Part shown: positions 34,813 to 48,545 of the stretch, in pieces
Layout: every line of letters starts with the position of its first letter
Numbering within the stretch: position 1 is the first letter of the stretch
From: Neoechinorhynchus agilis
Taxonomy: Eukaryota > Acanthocephala
Reading direction: 5' to 3'
Assembly (NCBI GenBank): GCA_051530055.1
Contig: CM121342.1
Location: 12,152,001-12,216,000 of the forward strand
Length of the DNA stretch: 64,000 nucleotides
Program-made: the position numbers and the translations under genes
Notes under the pieces: model-generated
Databases searched by the model: none
What the model was told of the DNA's origin: nothing
Seen by the model: only the letters and a program-made list of their open reading frames with translations

Positions 34813-34883
34813 GTCTACACCCGGTAATTGATTATTTATTAACGAAGTTTCGAACCTCGTCGGGTTCATCACCGGGTGTAGAC
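34813..34883 (-). repeat. Hammerhead-like family A repeat with closing stem
   Basis: On the minus strand, GTCTACACCCGG and CCGGGTGTAGAC (12 bp, exact inverted repeats) enclose TGATGAACCCGACGAGG followed by TTCGAAAC. The same outer sequence (TTACCGGGTGTAGGC) follows the core at 43.7 kb. Confidence 0.6.
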
Positions 34884-34977
34884 CTAAACAATAATTCCAA
34901 TCACATTCCCCAGTACCTCACATATCTACATCATTATTTTTAAGATTTTACTTCTCCTTTGCATCCACGCGTAAGTG

Positions 34978-35745
34978 ACTAAAACCTCTTTCTCGCAGTA
35001 GAACTGTAAAAATAGTCGTTAACTTTCGTCAGGATTAAACTTAGCTTTCTTGTAACGCAATGGCTTATAGCTTTATACAAAAAGGATAATACAATAATGA
35101 ACACAATAGTGATTTGTTTTATCAATTGCTAATAACTTTTTGAATTTATGTTTCATGATTTTACGCAAAAAAAACGTTCTTGTGCTTTTAATGCTGATTT
35201 TCAGCTGCATAGACCGTTTTCGGTCGCTATTCTCATCTATATCACCGATTGAAGTTCATAAAAGACACCGGAATTCGACCAAAAAAGCAATTTAGCTGTT
35301 AAGACTTGATAAACAACTTCGGCTATTCCTGATGTTGTAAATCGGTTGGTGTCATCCAATTTAGTAGGTTGTTGCAAATTATACGCCTATTTACGCTTGC
35401 GGAATTGGAGAAAGTTAAGACACGCGATTTACCACGTTCAAATGACAACTAGCTAAAATTAAGCAAGTTCATTTAGTACATCTTAACGCGTTGATTCCAT
35501 AAAAGTTTTCAGATCAGCGTTGGCTTTCATAGCTCTAGAATTGTTTTCGGTTCAATTTTGAGACAAAATCGTTTTCTTCGCAGCAAAACTGTAAAGATAG
35601 TCGTTAATTTTCGTCAGATAAACATTTCAAGCGATTAGTTGGCTTATAGCTTCACGCAAAATGTATAATACAACAATAAACACAATCACGACTTATTTTA
35701 AAAATTTCTAATAACCTGCTCACAATCGAATCCGTGTATCTGATA
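34978..35745 (+). repeat. Diverged direct duplication
   Basis: 34978-35160 and 35565-35745 are related: both have CGCAG(T/C)A(G/A)AACTGTAAA, ATAGTCGTTAA(C/T)TTTCGTCAG, TGGCTTATAGCTT(T/C)A, and AATACAA(T/C)AAT(G/A)AACACAAT in the same order. Total similarity is moderate. No coding frame. Confidence 0.6.
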
Positions 35746-35883
35746 CTGACTGTTTAAAGTGACTTTAAGATCATGGGTAACGCATTATAACTTTCAATAT
35801 ACAATAGAAAACTTCAAGCTCACCAACTGACTTGATCTATTCTCTAATTTTTCTCTGTAAATTTTCTCAATCACAATTATAAT

Positions 35884-35990
35884 AACACGTTTGGTTAGTC
35901 GTGAGCACTCGAGTTCTGATTTGTTCAATGAATGTGGGTATTGATTTTGGAGTGGATTACGGGTTCGGTGGGGTGGGAATATCCAGTATC
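35884..35990 (+). repeat. Dispersed repeat, copy 1
   Basis: CACTCGAGTTCTGATTT, AATGAATG, TTGATTTTGGAGTGGATTAC and GGGTTCGGT(G)GGGTGG match a second copy at 44.9 kb with only a few differences. Confidence 0.65.
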
Positions 35991-36178
35991 AAAACTTGGG
36001 TTTCGGATCATGTTCCCTCAGCAATCTCCATATAACTCTGTGCGTATATTATGCTCATGTTGACGAATGCACACTTTCCTTCAAGTTACTTTTTATGTAG
36101 CGAAGATAGGTAAGTTTGTGCAAGTCGTCCCAAAAATAGATGTCTCAAATGGACTTGTATTTTACTTCCTCACAGACG

Positions 36179-38812
36179 ATGCTCTCCGCAGTTATGTACA
36201 TGATGACTTTCAGTCAGGCATTTGTCCCGCATCCACTTGTAAAGTTCGCAGGTGAAACGCCCCACTCCATTACTCATAAGCAGATTACCGAAAAAGGCTT
36301 CATTCGGAGCCTTCTAAAGCTCGTAAATGAACAGCGTCAACGTACAGGGAAGCCTGCTATGGACATGGGTAAGAAATCCAGCCTTAGCAAGATTGTAGAC
36401 GCTTTTATAGACGAGGCACCAGGACTTTTTGAGTCAGCTTCTGTTAATCTTGAATGGGATGCAAAAAGGGCTGCAGATTGTGGCGTTTTTAAAATCCTGA
36501 AAACCATTGTTAATGAAAACGCAATGCAAGATATAAGAAGCTCGACTAAGAAGGTTCCTAGTGTGCATTTTGACGCTGAACGGATAATCGAAGGTAACGA
36601 TAGACTTAAATTGGAAAGGCGGATTGCGGTGGATAGTGTGTTTGAAGGAAAATGGAAATTGGCAAGATTGAGTATCGGACGATTACTTCATACTCTCCAA
36701 GATTTTTATAGCCATACAAACTGGGTTGAAATGGGTAAAAGTATTCCGAACTATAATCTGGGAATCAATGACGATATCGGAAAAGTGGCTCCTGCAACAG
36801 TAGATACCTGCTTTAACGAAGGATGTGAAAAGATTGTTTTCAAGAGATGATGCTGTGGTAAGTGCAGACGTACTTCGCGATCATTTAAAATGTTTCAGAC
36901 GTAAGGATTTTTAGTAACATAGTAAGCTGGACAGAAGTATAGTAATTTTGCACATCTTTGACTTTTACTGATTTTAGTAACAATCAATTGTCTGAACTAT
37001 TCCAAAGCGGTAGAATATAAAAACTAAGATGCGAACACAGAATTATTCACAAAAGTAGAAGATTGACCTACGAAAATAAGTTCAACAGATCGATAAAAGT
37101 TACAATATTACTTGGCAAATACGCTATCGATAGGATGTATGGCTATTCAAAACCGTGCCTACTATTTCTGCACTTAAATGATACTTTGAAATTAGACAAA
37201 AACCCAATAGTATTTGCATCGATTCCTAATTTTCTTATTGCTCATTTTCCTAAAAAGTAAAACTATTATACAAACTCGGAATATCTACATCTCTTGACAT
37301 TAATATTCATACTTTTCTAATTTTGTTTTGAATTAATGGTACCTGCAATCGGTTTCAGTTCAGACCCGTTTCCTTTGAATATTTTTGAAGAAATACTGTA
37401 TTTTGTCGTTCTTAAAATTTTCAAAATATATTTTCTCGTACCTTAACTCCTTCTCAGACTGTTTCAATCACCTCTTGCCATAAGAGAATGCAACCATTGG
37501 CAACGATTGACGCTTCGTCGTTGTCCACTTATCTACTATAATTGTAACGGAAATCTAAATCCGAAACTTGCAAAAGAAAATCTGTTGACTAGTGGATATA
37601 GCGAAAATCAATATGACGAATTCGGTCGATCAATTCAAAAACCATCGTCTGAGGGAATAAAGAAAAGTGGATTAGGACGAAAATGCTCGCATGGTGGAAT
37701 ATTTGACGGAAGTTCACACAATGTTGCTGTAGGTTGAGGTTGTTGTTGAACCTGAGATATTTGTCAAAATTAATTTAAGAAGCTTCAACCCGAATCTAAG
37801 ATTGAAACGTTTGATAGATCTTTGATAGGAAGACCCCTTGTTCTTGTTGGATGTTAAATGAAAAATATTCAAGGTTAATGGAATTAAACGCGGGTTACCG
37901 AACAAAACGACGATTATATTTTTCATTTATAGATTCCTTAGAAATCGCATTATGGTAGATTAATGGTCGAGTTCTTTGAAGATAAATTCGAGTCTTTATT
38001 CACAGTAGATCTGATGTAATTTTAGCAACCACTTTCTTGTGGAATTTGAAAGAGGTAAATTATGCTTCACGAATCATTGAAATATTTTCCATTTTCTTAC
38101 AGTGGAACAACCGCAACAATTAGGTGGAATCAATAAAGACACAGTGGACGCTCTTTATTCACCTCACCACTACCTACACTTTGAAGCAGCCAGAGTTAGC
38201 GTCCTGGCTACTGAGCATTTTTTCGACGTTTTGCGTGAGGAAATAGGTGATGTGAATTTCGTAAAGCTTTTTATGGTGATTGACGAAGACGAACTAGAAA
38301 CTTACAAGACCGACAGTTTAACGGAACCTTTAACATCCACAGATACAGATTCCAAAGACCAATGTACGGTGACGATAAGGAAAAGAATTGGCGAAGAAAC
38401 TATAGACGAGATCGAAGAGACATCCTGTAGAAAAGACAAAGAAATGCTTAGCCAAATTCTCTCTGAAACTGCAGACCTGACTCTAAAGTCTCTACAAAAC
38501 AGTATAATTGCGAGTGAAGATACACCACGATCAGCGGTAGCGGCGCTCGTCGCAAGCAGCTCTAAGTTACTCAGCGGACCTGTCAAAATAGATACTCTAA
38601 ATCGACCAACGACGTCTAGAGTAGTCGGTGCTGTTGGTAGCTTAGTTCAAAACCTGCATATGTTTACTCAAGATACTTTTAAACAGCTCGTATCAATGGT
38701 CGATGGGAGAGACATGCCTTCAGAACATGAGGGCACAGGCGCCATTGAAGATGATATTAGAGATGTTTTACAGATACACGACTTGTCCGAAATCGAGCAT
38801 GCAGAATTTTGA
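36179..38812 (+). CDS. VWA7-like secreted protein without the vWA domain
   Basis: Exons about 36179-36827 (end uncertain), 37458-37732 and 38103-38812. The start is a hydrophobic signal-like segment (MLSAVMYMMTFSQA) directly after CCTCACAG; an earlier in-frame ATG is at 36140. Family landmarks of VWA7 follow: SITHKQITEKGFIRSLLKLV, then LHTLQDFYSHTNWVEMG, LTSGYS, KCSHGGIFD, and LGGINKDTVDALYSPHHYLH. VWA7 proteins continue with a von Willebrand A domain and further extracellular modules. Here the last exon instead turns into a polar, Ser/Thr/Glu-rich tail (from residues after VIDEDELETYKT) and stops, so the vWA domain is absent. The exon 1/2 junction is unsolved: the best donor (GTAAGT at 36857) lies just past an in-frame TGA at 36848. 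The exon 2/3 junction (37732/38103) is clean and in frame. The molecular function of the family is poorly defined. Confidence 0.72.
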
Positions 38813-39423
38813 ATTGTTCATAAATGATCGTGGTCGTGTTTTTTCTCAAATTAATAACCGAATTTTACGCTTATATAATTTAGTTTCGCATAAAGCCGAA
38901 AACATGGATATTGATTCATCTCTTAAGAGTGCGGATAAAACACTTTTACAATACCTGAAGAAGCCGTAAGACAGCGAAATCTCAAGAATAAAGATTCAAG
39001 CCATCATTCTAACAGCCCTCTCCCAAGTGTCAATTTAAAAACAAAACTTTATCAATCGTACGGCTAGAAAATTAAATAGTATTTGACAGGATTATCACGT
39101 CTTAAGCAATCGGTGCTGTAATCTTAAAAATAGTGACTACCTTGTCCAAGGATTCGTAATTCAGTTATGTTACATAGGATAAATAGTTGTCGGATTTCGA
39201 TTATTCGAGCTTGTCAATACAGTCAAAACAATATTGGTCAATGAAACCGATCCCAAAGCGTAATCATCGAAAATCGTATTTTCGAAGAAACATGTTGGTA
39301 GCTAGTTTTTATCGTAAACTGATTTCATGGTGAATATTGACTGTGTATGTTATGCTTGCTTGAACCTAGAGAACATCGACATATATCAAGGGTATCACAC
39401 TTTGGGTAATCGTTCAATTGGTA
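38813..39423. other. Spacer between VWA7-like and small membrane protein genes
   Basis: Holds the VWA7-like 3' UTR with AATAAA at 38987. Nothing else recognised. Confidence 0.45.
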
Positions 39424-39985
39424 ATGCGCCCAATTATCACTATTTTAATGTTAGCGGATTTATTGTTCGAAGTCGATTCAAAACCACTTGAGATTAAAGC
39501 AGGCGTAGACTTGGAACATCCTTCCACTCTCCCAGGTAAGCTGATAAATCAACCTTTTTAAAGTGATTTTGGCCTGCTCAGATTTTACTGTATCCACCAT
39601 GGTGACTGATGTTTCGGATTTAATTGTTTCAAAAAGACTTCAAGCAGGAGAATCGTATGATCAACACTCTTTATCATTTTCAGAAGATATAAGACCAACG
39701 ATAAAATGCTTACGTGCCATTTCAATCACCGCAGCAGCTATAACGATTGTAGGAATCGTGATTTCAGCTCTAATCGGAATTATACTTGCATTTTATCCGA
39801 AAGTGTAAGTATATAAAAGAAATTTTCCTCGTTCCATTCGTTGCTCGTGTTGATTATTTAGTCAAGCATACAATATGAAGATCAATGAATTTGATGCGGA
39901 AAAGATACCCGAAACTATCACGATAGATGTTTCTCCAGCAGAAAATGATTTTAGTATTCGCGAAAGCGACTTTCAATTAATATGA
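39424..39985 (+). CDS. Small single-pass membrane protein, unknown family
   Basis: Exons 39424-39535, 39582-39804 and 39862-39985 join in frame to 152 residues, with introns of 46 and 57 bp (both GT-AG). It starts with a signal peptide (MRPIITILMLADLLFEVDS) and has an acidic ectodomain of about 80 residues. One membrane span follows (AISITAAAITIVGIVISALI continuing GIILAFY), then a 45-residue acidic cytosolic tail ending ESDFQLI. The layout suggests a type I membrane protein. No family is recognised. It lies 0.6 kb past the VWA7-like gene on the same strand and could be a receptor-side partner, but nothing in the sequence proves that. Confidence 0.65.
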
Positions 39986-40590
39986 TTGGCTGTGATCATT
40001 AGAGAAAGCAATTAATATGCTTATAGTAGAGTGTTGTTATTAAACGATCATTTTGCTGTTAACTCTTTACGAGCGGCAAGAGTATTTAAAATTGTTCGAA
40101 CAAAGTAATGTGAATTGACTTCTATTGAAAAGTCAAACAAGGTTTACGCTAAAGACCTCAACTCGAATAGCTCGGTGTGTTCTCAGAAATAAAGTTCACT
40201 AATGGCACAAAAAGATAATATCGGTTCTAAGTTCGTAGATGTCCTATTCCGCTTCACGAATAAGTGCCCATTAAAGAAGTCGACCTCTGATTCAATATTT
40301 TCTTAAGTTTTTGAACCATGCACTACTTTTTTCAATTGCATCAATGAATTGCATTCTATAAGGACAAATAGAAATGAAGGTAGTACAAGTGCTGCAAAGA
40401 GAATGACACCACGCAGAGGCCAATACTAGAGAGTGACAAGAACTCACGTGACTCACTCCTTTTTGTTTAGCAAGTTAGGCACAAGCGCGACAAAGGTGCT
40501 CAGAGCAACGGCTAAACTTTCTTCTTTTTTGTCGAGTAATTTTTAGGTGTCTTCGTGGTGGCGTCGTCGAGTAAGAAGAGCAAAATCCTT

Positions 40591-43436
<2,846 letters not shown>

Positions 43437-43582
43437 GAATGAAAGTGTAGCAAGTATAATTTAAGGTTCAAAGAAAATGTTTGTTTAAAGTGGCACCCGA
43501 AAGATTACGATCATCATTATTTTTGTTTTATCTTTCCCTTGGCCATTAAATCATCCGCAGTTGTTGATTACTACAAGCCAAA

Positions 43583-43710
43583 AAACCTCGTCGTGTTCAT
43601 AATCAGTTCTAAAATACAAGTGGTTAACATTTTAGAACTGATGATGATGAACACGACGAGGTTCGAAACGTCTTTAATGAATAATCATTTACCGGGTGTA
43701 GGCCCAAACA
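43583..43710 (+). repeat. Foldback element, hammerhead-like family A (intact-looking core)
   Basis: Left arm AACCTCGTCGTGTTCAT, AATCAGTTCTAAAAT (43585-43616). Right arm ATTTTAGAACTGATGATGAT, GAACACGACGAGGTT (43629-43663), continuing CGAAACGTCTTTAATGAATA and TTACCGGGTGTAGGC. The plus-strand core is CTGATGA (43639) - GAAC..GTTC stem - CGAAAC-GTC. Confidence 0.65.
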
Positions 43711-44079
43711 ATAATTTCAGATTTCTTAATTGATTAGAAGTATTGATCAACCAAAAACGATAAACTTATAGTTTTAATTTTCATGTCTATCGCATAGTAC
43801 AGCTTGTATTTCAGGCACTAGAAACATCCACTAAAACCTAAACGATTGAAAATAAATCGCATTGCCTTGATTAATATTCATAAAAAATACGATAACTACA
43901 CTGCATTACAAGCTTTACGAAATTTTAAAAACGTATTCATGATACAGAGAGTTCAAAATCCATTTTTCTCCGATTTTTGTATGACATAATTGAGTTAGAG
44001 CAACTACTTATTGTTAAACAACTTTCTTTGTATCTTTTGTTGTCAAAACTTATTGTTTATTTGAAGATTGAATTGTTCA

Positions 44080-44212
44080 TGTTTGTATCTGGCGTAAAAA
44101 TTAAAAGAATTTATTGATTCCAATATTTCGGCACAAACTTGATAAAGGCACAAGATTGTGCCGAAATATTGGAATCAATAAATTCTATGAATTTTTACGC
44201 CAAATACAAACA
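44080..44212. repeat. Foldback element, family B
   Basis: The left arm GTTTGTATCTGGCGTAAAAA, ending ATTCCAATATTTCGGCACAA (to 44135), pairs with the right arm TTGTGCCGAAATATTGGAAT, ending TTTTTACGCCAAATACAAAC (44155-44212). The arms are about 56 bp with few mismatches. The loop carries CTTGATAAAGGCACAAGA. Confidence 0.85.
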
Positions 44213-46025
44213 CTTATTGTTCTGATTACAAGAACTTAGTTGTTGTTGCAGCTGATGCATTTCAGTTTGTCTTTTGCCATTGTGATTTACTTTATGATAC
44301 GAAAATTTAATTTCGTTGGGATCTTTACAATTGACGATTCATAATGGCTTTTTAAATTCTTATAAGTTTGTGAAATACCACGAGACTTTCCAGCCGCGTG
44401 ATTAATCAAGCGTTGTTTTTAATTAGAGAAAAATCTTTATTTCGAGCTTTCGCCATCTTACGGCTTCTTCTGGAATTGTAAATTAATCTGTCGATAATAT
44501 CGCGCGTTATTATTTAAAGATATATTTTAGACAAGCAAAGAACGTTTGTCATCCCAAATAAGTGTAATATGAGTAACTTGTCGGAGTGTCTTATCTGCAA
44601 TCATTTGACAGCCGTTGATTTTTCCACAAAGATTTTTCCTTGTTTCTATGTTTAGTGTAAGCGCTTAAGCACTTTTGATTTTGTATATGTTCGGCTTTGA
44701 TATAGAAAGGAAAATAATGACAGAATTGATTTTTTCGGACATCAATTCGCGAAGACCCATTTGTGGGTGTTTGTAAACCTTATTCAAAGACTTTTAGAGC
44801 TTAATCTCAAAAGTGGCCACTGATATATTTATAAAGCACGTAATGCACAAAGCATAGGACCCATGTCCTTTTGAGTCCTCATAAACACTCGAGTTCTGAT
44901 TTATAAAATGAATGCGGTTGTTGATTTTGGAGTAGATTACGGGTTCGGTCGGGTGGAAACGTCCGGTCGGAGATGTCCGTTTCGGTGGGGATTGGTGGTT
45001 ATTGTTTGCAGAAGAGCTTGTGAGGTTGGGTGTCCTCTCTTCGAATTTAAATTTGAGTCGTCAACGTTCGATATTTTTTGAGAGTACATTTAAGTGTTGG
45101 TTAAGAACTCTTCAATAAAGAATATATTTACTGTAGTGCTTAATGCTTGCAAACAAGCTTCATATGGCGACGTGTTCTTAATCGCAGGTTAAGCGAAAGT
45201 TTAATTTCTCATCGCATGAAGACAACATCAAATAGTCTTGATAGAACTGCAGTTCGAATCGTTGTTATACACTATTGTCTTCTTGAAAGCGATCTACATG
45301 ATTTCAGTGACTTTTTATGGTCTTTGATTGATAATTAAGCACTGACGGGATAAGAATCTTTCGAATGAGAGTAATTATGTCAACTTTAATGAAGCGACTT
45401 ACAATGGGTTTATAATGTATTATTTAGAATTTTCGATGAAGTGATTGTTATATGAAGAGTTCTCTAATAACGAGAAAGTAATTAAACGGGATTCTTAGGT
45501 AATTGGCAAATATTATTTAATGAGATTTCGCTTGATTTTATTACGTTGAAAAATTAAAATAAATTAGGTCTATCTGAGATTTTGAATGGGTTTTTTAGGC
45601 TAATTAAACGCAACCTATAATAAATTAGTATTTTAAAATTGGTAGGTGAAATAATGATTAAAGAAAATCATAAGGTACATTTTTAAGTGCTCCTTCACCT
45701 TTTACGATCAGATATAACCAATGTGGTTTTCAGTGATTGATTAAAGCCGCATTTTATGATTCCTGGCTTCTCACGGTTATCTTGCGCAATCGGTGCGAAA
45801 TAATATATGCAAATTGTGTACTGTTAATTGGCTCAGATGATCAAAAAAACCGGCATAGTGTGATTTTACTTCCGACTTTGTTCCAAAGCATCAAAAATCA
45901 TGATAAACATAAATTACAAAGTTGGATATTCCCTAGAAATTTCAACAAAGAATAGTGATTTTTTACAATTAAAACTTAACATACAAAAATGAGTTTTTTG
46001 AGTGTGGAAATGTACACTGAGATTA
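44213..46025. other. Region without recognised genes, HSP70 to LRR gene
   Basis: Short frames only. Contains one dispersed repeat at 44.9 kb. Confidence 0.4.
44884..44995 (+). repeat. Dispersed repeat, copy 2
   Basis: CACTCGAGTTCTGATTT, AATGAATGCGG, TTGATTTTGGAGTAGATTAC and GGGTTCGGTCGGGTGG match the copy at 35.9 kb. The following CGTCCGGTCGGAGATGTCC is not shared. Confidence 0.65.
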
Positions 46026-48545
46026 TTACCGGTCGTTTCTATTCCAGCTTCTTTTTTCAATTAACGGCGTTAAACCTTCTTGGAGATTTTCACTTTGCTG
46101 TAGCCGCAATGACCGAACACCAATTGAATTGGTAGACGTTAATGAGTCCAGGGTGTGGCGGTGAGGATTGATACGATTGGAACAAATCGTATTGCAGGCT
46201 TTATCGATTTCATGATAGAGATGAGCACAGTTGGTTAATTGAATTTTACAGCAGCAACATGGATTCGTAGTTATTTCAGTAGTAGAAGTGTTAGCCCCAC
46301 CGGCGTATTTTCCGCATGAATCGTCGGGTACATCAAATCCACTTCGCCCTGTTATTCGGCAATCGGTGCAGATATCAACGATTGAGTTAAGTAAATTCGG
46401 AAAAGTAACAGGTCCCATAGATAATTTTCTTCGGAAGTTTCTGGCATATAGAAACACAAGCAGAATAACTGTTATAATGATGAGGAGTCCAAGTGAAGTA
46501 TAAATGGCGGCAATCAGTGCCACTATTTGACGGGAGTTTGTTTGTCGGAATTGGGCTTCATCGATCTTAACGGTTGGGTTTGCTCGCGGCAATAGTGGTC
46601 GATGCTTCAATTCAAAGTTTTTACAATATTTGTCAAGTCGTATAAGTCTAGCTTGATGACCAGTGTTCTCCACTTGTGATGCTCGCCGTCGGACAATCAA
46701 ACATACTTGATATGTCAGCAGCATTTGAGAATGGGTGTCATTCGAGCCGTTTTTCATGGTAAATGCAGTCGAATTATCTGCGAATTCGTATTCTGTAGAG
46801 TGGTTTAATAGCGTCGGACTCGATACTAATGGTCCGAAAGGTAGTCTTCGAAGCGTAACTCGGCTGACGGCTGTTGATGAGTTCACTGAAGTCCACGAAG
46901 TTCGAAATCGGCCATTTGATGTGTGTTTAAGGTCAATGTGAAATTGGATTCGTCTCTGCTCGCGTCCCATGACGGACGAACGCATTCGGCTGCATTGTAG
47001 TTGTTCCTCCGACATTTCCGCCATTTCCCAGTTTCGAAATTCAGCAGGGTTAGTACACACGACAGTCGAGTGAGTGTGATTCTGCAGCCATTTGTACAGT
47101 TTGAGAGACGAGCAATCACAGTGTTGATATTGATCAATAAACACGGTTTTTAACGACACCGGTGGATGAAAGGGTTCGAGTAGATTTGGGTTTGAGTTTA
47201 GAGAAAGTACCTCGAGATCAGACAATGATGAGTGATCAAACACTAGAAGGCTAATATTGTTTGCCAAGATTGTTTGCAGTCGTCTGGGCAGGTCGAGGAC
47301 TGTTTCAATTGCATTGTTTGAAATATCAAGTGTTCGGAGTTGCCCAAGATCTTTTAGATTTGGTGGGAGGTCACGGAGGTTCATATTCGCAATGATTAAC
47401 GTCCTCAATCGATCGCGCACATGTTCGAGAAATCGGTTAATGTGTTCACCGGTAAGACTTGTAATCCCTGAAAGGTCGAGATGTTCTAAATACGAGAAAA
47501 TCATTGCATTGTCCTCGTCCAGTTCTCGAGTTGTTTGATTGAGCGGGTTTAAACCAATGTCTAGTGTGTTTAGAAGAGGTGGAAGGAACAAAATGTCCGA
47601 TCCAATGGATGTAAGTTCATTTTGCCGAATCGAAAGTTCTTTTAGACGTCCAGGAAGACTAAGCTGATCCAGTGAACCATCAATTGAGTTTCGATCGAGA
47701 CTGAGTTTAGTTAGGTTCCTTAGACAGCAATGTTTCTCAAAAAGGGAACGGACGCTATTCGTAGTAATCTCATTATCTTTTAGAATGAGAGTTTGTAGAG
47801 AATGAACGTGTTCAATAAGGGTAAAAACGTCGTTTAATCGATTGGTTGATAAGTCAAGGGTACGAAGATTAGGCGCCATTAGACTTTTCAGTGCCAATTC
47901 ATTTGATGCGGTCGTTAACCCATTTCCACGGAGAGAAAGATGTTCAAGACGTGGAAACGCAGGAAGTTGTACGTTCCTGAGGTCGCTGAATTCTATTTTT
48001 AAACTGCGAAGGTGTTCCAAATTGAAAAGGCGCGAGTATTTGTCAGGTTTAAACACGCATTTGTCAAGTGACAGTGAGTTAAGATGATCAGGAAACTCAC
48101 ATTGTTCGGAGAGAGTAAATGCATAGAGATGCAACTTTCTGAGAGCCTTTAACTTTCTTAAAAATTGACAGTCAAACTGAGGAGTTGTTTGGTGATCGCC
48201 GGACAGTCGTAGTTCATTCAAGTGTTTTCCAATCGGAACAAAAGCTCGTCTATGAATTTGTTTGATTGGATTGTTGGTCAGATCGAGTGACCGAACTCCA
48301 AAAGGTGTTTGAATAAAAGAGTCAAGCTTGATTTCTTGGATATTATTGGACGATAGAACCAGTTCGTCATATACTAGATTTGAGACGCCATTGTTAACGA
48401 ATTTCGGTACATGTTGCCATGATTGTTTTGAGCAGTATATATAACTGGTCGAATGATTTTTACGTCCGCACCGGCATGGCGGAGGAGCTGGACATTCATT
48501 TGCGTTTGACGAGTATGTAAGCAAGAATATATGGAACAAAATCAT
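46026..48545 (-). CDS. Leucine-rich repeat single-pass receptor-like protein
   Basis: A single exon of 839 residues. A signal peptide (MILFHIFLLTYSSNA) is followed by a cysteine-rich LRR N-cap (ECPAPPPCRCG). About 14-16 leucine-rich repeats follow (for example LRTLDLSTNRL, LQTLILKDNEI, LKELSIRQNEL, LRTLDISNNAIETV), then a cysteine C-cap (HCDCSSLKLYKWLQNH to QC). Next is a region of about 150 residues with a possible fibronectin III-like fold (FRTSWTSVNSSTAVSRVTL, LLTYQVCLIVR). One membrane span (IVALIAAIYTSLGLLIIITV, then ILLVFLYA) is followed by a 120-residue cytosolic tail. The architecture resembles LRR cell-adhesion or synapse-organising proteins (LRFN/LRIT/chaoptin-like), but I cannot assign an orthologue. 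The tail has a Cys cluster (NPCCCCK) that could be lipidated. The long coding exon without introns is unusual beside its neighbours. Confidence 0.88.
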   Translation of the reverse strand: MILFHIFLLTYSSNANECPAPPPCRCGRKNHSTSYIYCSKQSWQHVPKFVNNGVSNLVYDELVLSSNNIQEIKLDSFIQTPFGVRSLDLTNNPIKQIHRRAFVPIGKHLNELRLSGDHQTTPQFDCQFLRKLKALRKLHLYAFTLSEQCEFPDHLNSLSLDKCVFKPDKYSRLFNLEHLRSLKIEFSDLRNVQLPAFPRLEHLSLRGNGLTTASNELALKSLMAPNLRTLDLSTNRLNDVFTLIEHVHSLQTLILKDNEITTNSVRSLFEKHCCLRNLTKLSLDRNSIDGSLDQLSLPGRLKELSIRQNELTSIGSDILFLPPLLNTLDIGLNPLNQTTRELDEDNAMIFSYLEHLDLSGITSLTGEHINRFLEHVRDRLRTLIIANMNLRDLPPNLKDLGQLRTLDISNNAIETVLDLPRRLQTILANNISLLVFDHSSLSDLEVLSLNSNPNLLEPFHPPVSLKTVFIDQYQHCDCSSLKLYKWLQNHTHSTVVCTNPAEFRNWEMAEMSEEQLQCSRMRSSVMGREQRRIQFHIDLKHTSNGRFRTSWTSVNSSTAVSRVTLRRLPFGPLVSSPTLLNHSTEYEFADNSTAFTMKNGSNDTHSQMLLTYQVCLIVRRRASQVENTGHQARLIRLDKYCKNFELKHRPLLPRANPTVKIDEAQFRQTNSRQIVALIAAIYTSLGLLIIITVILLVFLYARNFRRKLSMGPVTFPNLLNSIVDICTDCRITGRSGFDVPDDSCGKYAGGANTSTTEITTNPCCCCKIQLTNCAHLYHEIDKACNTICSNRINPHRHTLDSLTSTNSIGVRSLRLQQSENLQEGLTPLIEKRSWNRNDR

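Noticed and set aside
36840-36860. TGA at 36848 as a selenocysteine codon
   Set aside because: No selenoprotein relationship is known for this family and no SECIS-like element was seen. A missed donor or sequence error is simpler.
37063-37260. 65-codon plus-strand ORF as a separate gene or VWA7 exon
   Set aside because: Lies in the proposed VWA7-like intron, has no family motif and no good splice sites in phase.
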